From JANXQG01 sp963709175 (GTDB lineage: Bacteria; Planctomycetota; Planctomycetia; Pirellulales; Thermoguttaceae), in assembly GCA_963709175.1 (NCBI GenBank), contig CAVPVK010000003.1:930001-994000 (forward strand): a stretch of 64,000 bases of DNA, in the 5' to 3' direction. Positions 62,582-64,000 of the stretch are shown here, in pieces (the stretch's first letter is position 1; each line of letters opens with the position of its first letter). Below the pieces are notes generated by a model, which was not told the DNA's origin, made no database searches, and worked only from the letters and a program-made list of their open reading frames with translations. The translations under genes and the position numbers were made by a program.

Positions 62582-63583
62582 ATGAAAGCCATGCTATTGG
62601 ATCACACGGCGCCCATCGAGTCGGCCCCGCTGCGATTAGTCGAGTTGCCGGTACCCACGCCAGGGCCTGGCGAGCTCCGCCTGCGCGTAAGCTGTTGCGC
62701 TATCTGCCGCACGGACTTGCATGTCGTCGAGGGAGACTTGCCCCAGGAAAAAATGCCGGTAGTTCCCGGCCACCAGATCGTCGGCAGGGTCGATGCCCTT
62801 GGGCCCGGATGCCAGGCGGCGCGCATTGGCCAGCGAATTGGCATTGCCTGGTTGCGGCGGACATGCGGCCATTGTCCGTTCTGCACGACCGGGCGGGAGA
62901 ACCTCTGTGAGCGGGCTCAGTTCACCGGCTATCATGCGGACGGCGGCTATGCCGAGTACGCGCTGGTTCCCGAGGCGTATGCCTATGAAATTCCCGAGGT
63001 CTTCGGCGATGTAGAAGGGTCGCCCCTGCTGTGTGCCGGGATCATCGGCTACCGGGCGCTGAAGCGCTGCCAGTTGCCTGTGGGCGGAAGGTTGGCGCTG
63101 TATGGATTTGGCTCGTCGGCGCACGTGGTGATCCAGATCGCCCGGCATCGTGGCTGCCAGGTCTACGTGGCTACGCGAGATGCGCAGCACCAGGAGTTGG
63201 CCCGCCGCATGGGAGCGGTTTGGGCGGGTAGCCGGCCGGAGGAAATGCCGCTGAAGGTCCACAGCGCCATACTATTTGCGCCAGTGGGTGAGTTGGTTCC
63301 GCCCGCGCTGGAGAAATTGGAAAAGGGAGGGGCGTTGGCGCTGGCCGGCATCTACATGACGCCGATTCCCGCCATGGATTACGAACGTTGCATCTTCTAC
63401 GAGCGCGACATCCACTCGGTGACCTGCAACACTCGTGACGACGGCCGCGAGTTGCTGGCCGAGGCGGCGTCGATTCCCCTCCGCCCGCACACCACCGTTT
63501 ATCCCCTGGCCGAGGCGAACCATGCCCTGGCCGACCTGAAGACCGATCGTATCAACGGCACGGGAGTGCTGCTGATCAGTTGA
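62582..63583 (+). CDS. zinc-dependent alcohol dehydrogenase family protein
   Basis: ATG 62582 (MKAMLLDHTAPIES) is preferred to the TTG at 62567. The catalytic zinc site begins CAICRTDLHVVEGDLP with PGHQIVGRV following; the structural zinc has four cysteines in CGHCPFCTTGRENLCERA. The cofactor motif is LALYGFGSSAHVVIQIARH, where the usual GxGxxG is GFGSSA. The 333-aa length is normal for medium-chain dehydrogenases. It may oxidise or reduce an alcohol or aldehyde. It stands alone, convergent with the truncated gene that follows after 6 bases. Confidence 0.88.
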   Translation: MKAMLLDHTAPIESAPLRLVELPVPTPGPGELRLRVSCCAICRTDLHVVEGDLPQEKMPVVPGHQIVGRVDALGPGCQAARIGQRIGIAWLRRTCGHCPFCTTGRENLCERAQFTGYHADGGYAEYALVPEAYAYEIPEVFGDVEGSPLLCAGIIGYRALKRCQLPVGGRLALYGFGSSAHVVIQIARHRGCQVYVATRDAQHQELARRMGAVWAGSRPEEMPLKVHSAILFAPVGELVPPALEKLEKGGALALAGIYMTPIPAMDYERCIFYERDIHSVTCNTRDDGRELLAEAASIPLRPHTTVYPLAEANHALADLKTDRINGTGVLLIS

Positions 63584-63589
63584 AACAAA

Positions 63590-64000
63590 TCAGGGATTTA
63601 TTCGCGGCAAAGTTGTCACGGGGCGGTCGTATTTCTTCAGTCCCGCCACGATCGCTGCCTGCGACTGCGCCTCTGCCTGCTGAAGCCTGTCGAACTTGCG
63701 TTGTTGCGCGATCTCAATCTGGCTGTCGAGCCTGAAGGCGGGCATGTCCGGGCGGGGATGCTTCGCCAGGGCCTCCTTGCCGGCCTGCAGGATGGCCAGC
63801 GCTTCCATGTAGCGCGGACCGTTGGTATCGGCAATCCGTGCCAGGCAGGGGCTGATTTCCGGACGTGTGAAGCTCGCTTGCAGCATCTCGCGGGTGACGT
63901 CGATGCCGGTCAATCTTGTGAGCCGTTGCACCTGCTCGGGCTTGAGCGGACAGCGGCCGTAGGCGTTATCGCGATACGCGCCGCCGGCGTAGTCAGGGTA
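63590..64000 (-). CDS. hypothetical protein, 5' end outside window
   Basis: The frame is open to the right edge, so only the C-terminal 136 residues are visible. They start YPDYAGGAYRDNAYGRCPLK and continue through VQRLTRLTGIDVTREMLQAS, SPCLARIADTNGPRYMEALA, KEALAKHPRPDMPAFRLDSQ to GLKKYDRPVTTLPRINP. I recall similar tails in large planctomycete proteins, but no function. The visible part has no membrane helix. Confidence 0.55.
   Translation of the reverse strand, partial: YPDYAGGAYRDNAYGRCPLKPEQVQRLTRLTGIDVTREMLQASFTRPEISPCLARIADTNGPRYMEALAILQAGKEALAKHPRPDMPAFRLDSQIEIAQQRKFDRLQQAEAQSQAAIVAGLKKYDRPVTTLPRINP

Overview
The window is high-GC bacterial DNA from a Gram-negative lineage, most likely the phylum Planctomycetota (Pirellulales-like). 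The case rests on two Tat-exported Gfo/Idh/MocA oxidoreductases, lpxK and kdsB for lipid A/Kdo, several membrane and DUF11-rich proteins of planctomycete type, a solitary mraZ, dapL-type lysine synthesis, a primary sigma factor with a long spacer, and intergenic spaces rich in short palindromic repeats. No rRNA, tRNA, CRISPR array, integrase or intact insertion sequence was recognised.

Layout. 1-7525 (+): a tightly coupled operon of a MoxR/RavA AAA ATPase (5' end outside the window), a small W-rich protein, a degenerate vWA plus beta-propeller protein (split by one frameshift) and a solenoid plus propeller protein. It resembles the MoxR-vWA-beta-propeller (bpX) ternary systems and is the most interesting locus here. 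7837-8325 (+): a low-molecular-weight phosphatase. 8341-9741 (-): an exported oxidoreductase. 9865-12512 (-): nickel uptake genes nikR, nikK-like, nikM and nikL-like with a clear NikR operator but no NikQ/NikO. 12545-27851 (-): DUF192, a TPR lipoprotein and a full Tad/Flp pilus locus (flp, tadE, triple-SAF cpaB, tadG, cpaE, cpaF, tadB, tadC, secretin). 28237-37582 (-): envelope genes (glycosyltransferase, hpt, a giant OstA/LptA-like protein, LysM plus dead L,D-transpeptidase, lpxK, an MFS carrier).

37989-55069 (+): DUF11 protein, three membrane proteins, ilvH-ilvC, a small conserved protein, a radical SAM enzyme, dapL, ftsH, a repeat-rich lipoprotein, DUF1638, kdsB, pyrG and DUF1844. 55330-55827 (-): mraZ with two palindromic operator-like sites. 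56145-57361 (+): a nucleoside-permease-like MFS gene. 57402-61982 (-): a second Gfo/Idh protein, a HExxH-TPR protein and rpoD. 62582-63583 (+): a zinc alcohol dehydrogenase. 63590-64000 (-): a truncated unknown gene.

Seven single reading-frame breaks hit otherwise well-conserved genes (near 3588, 14232, 19702, 23397, 29399, 29624 and 57012). Several fall in housekeeping-type or Tad machinery genes whose two halves remain perfectly recognisable, so draft-sequence indels are at least as likely as true decay. Affected loci are annotated as one gene each with the break stated.
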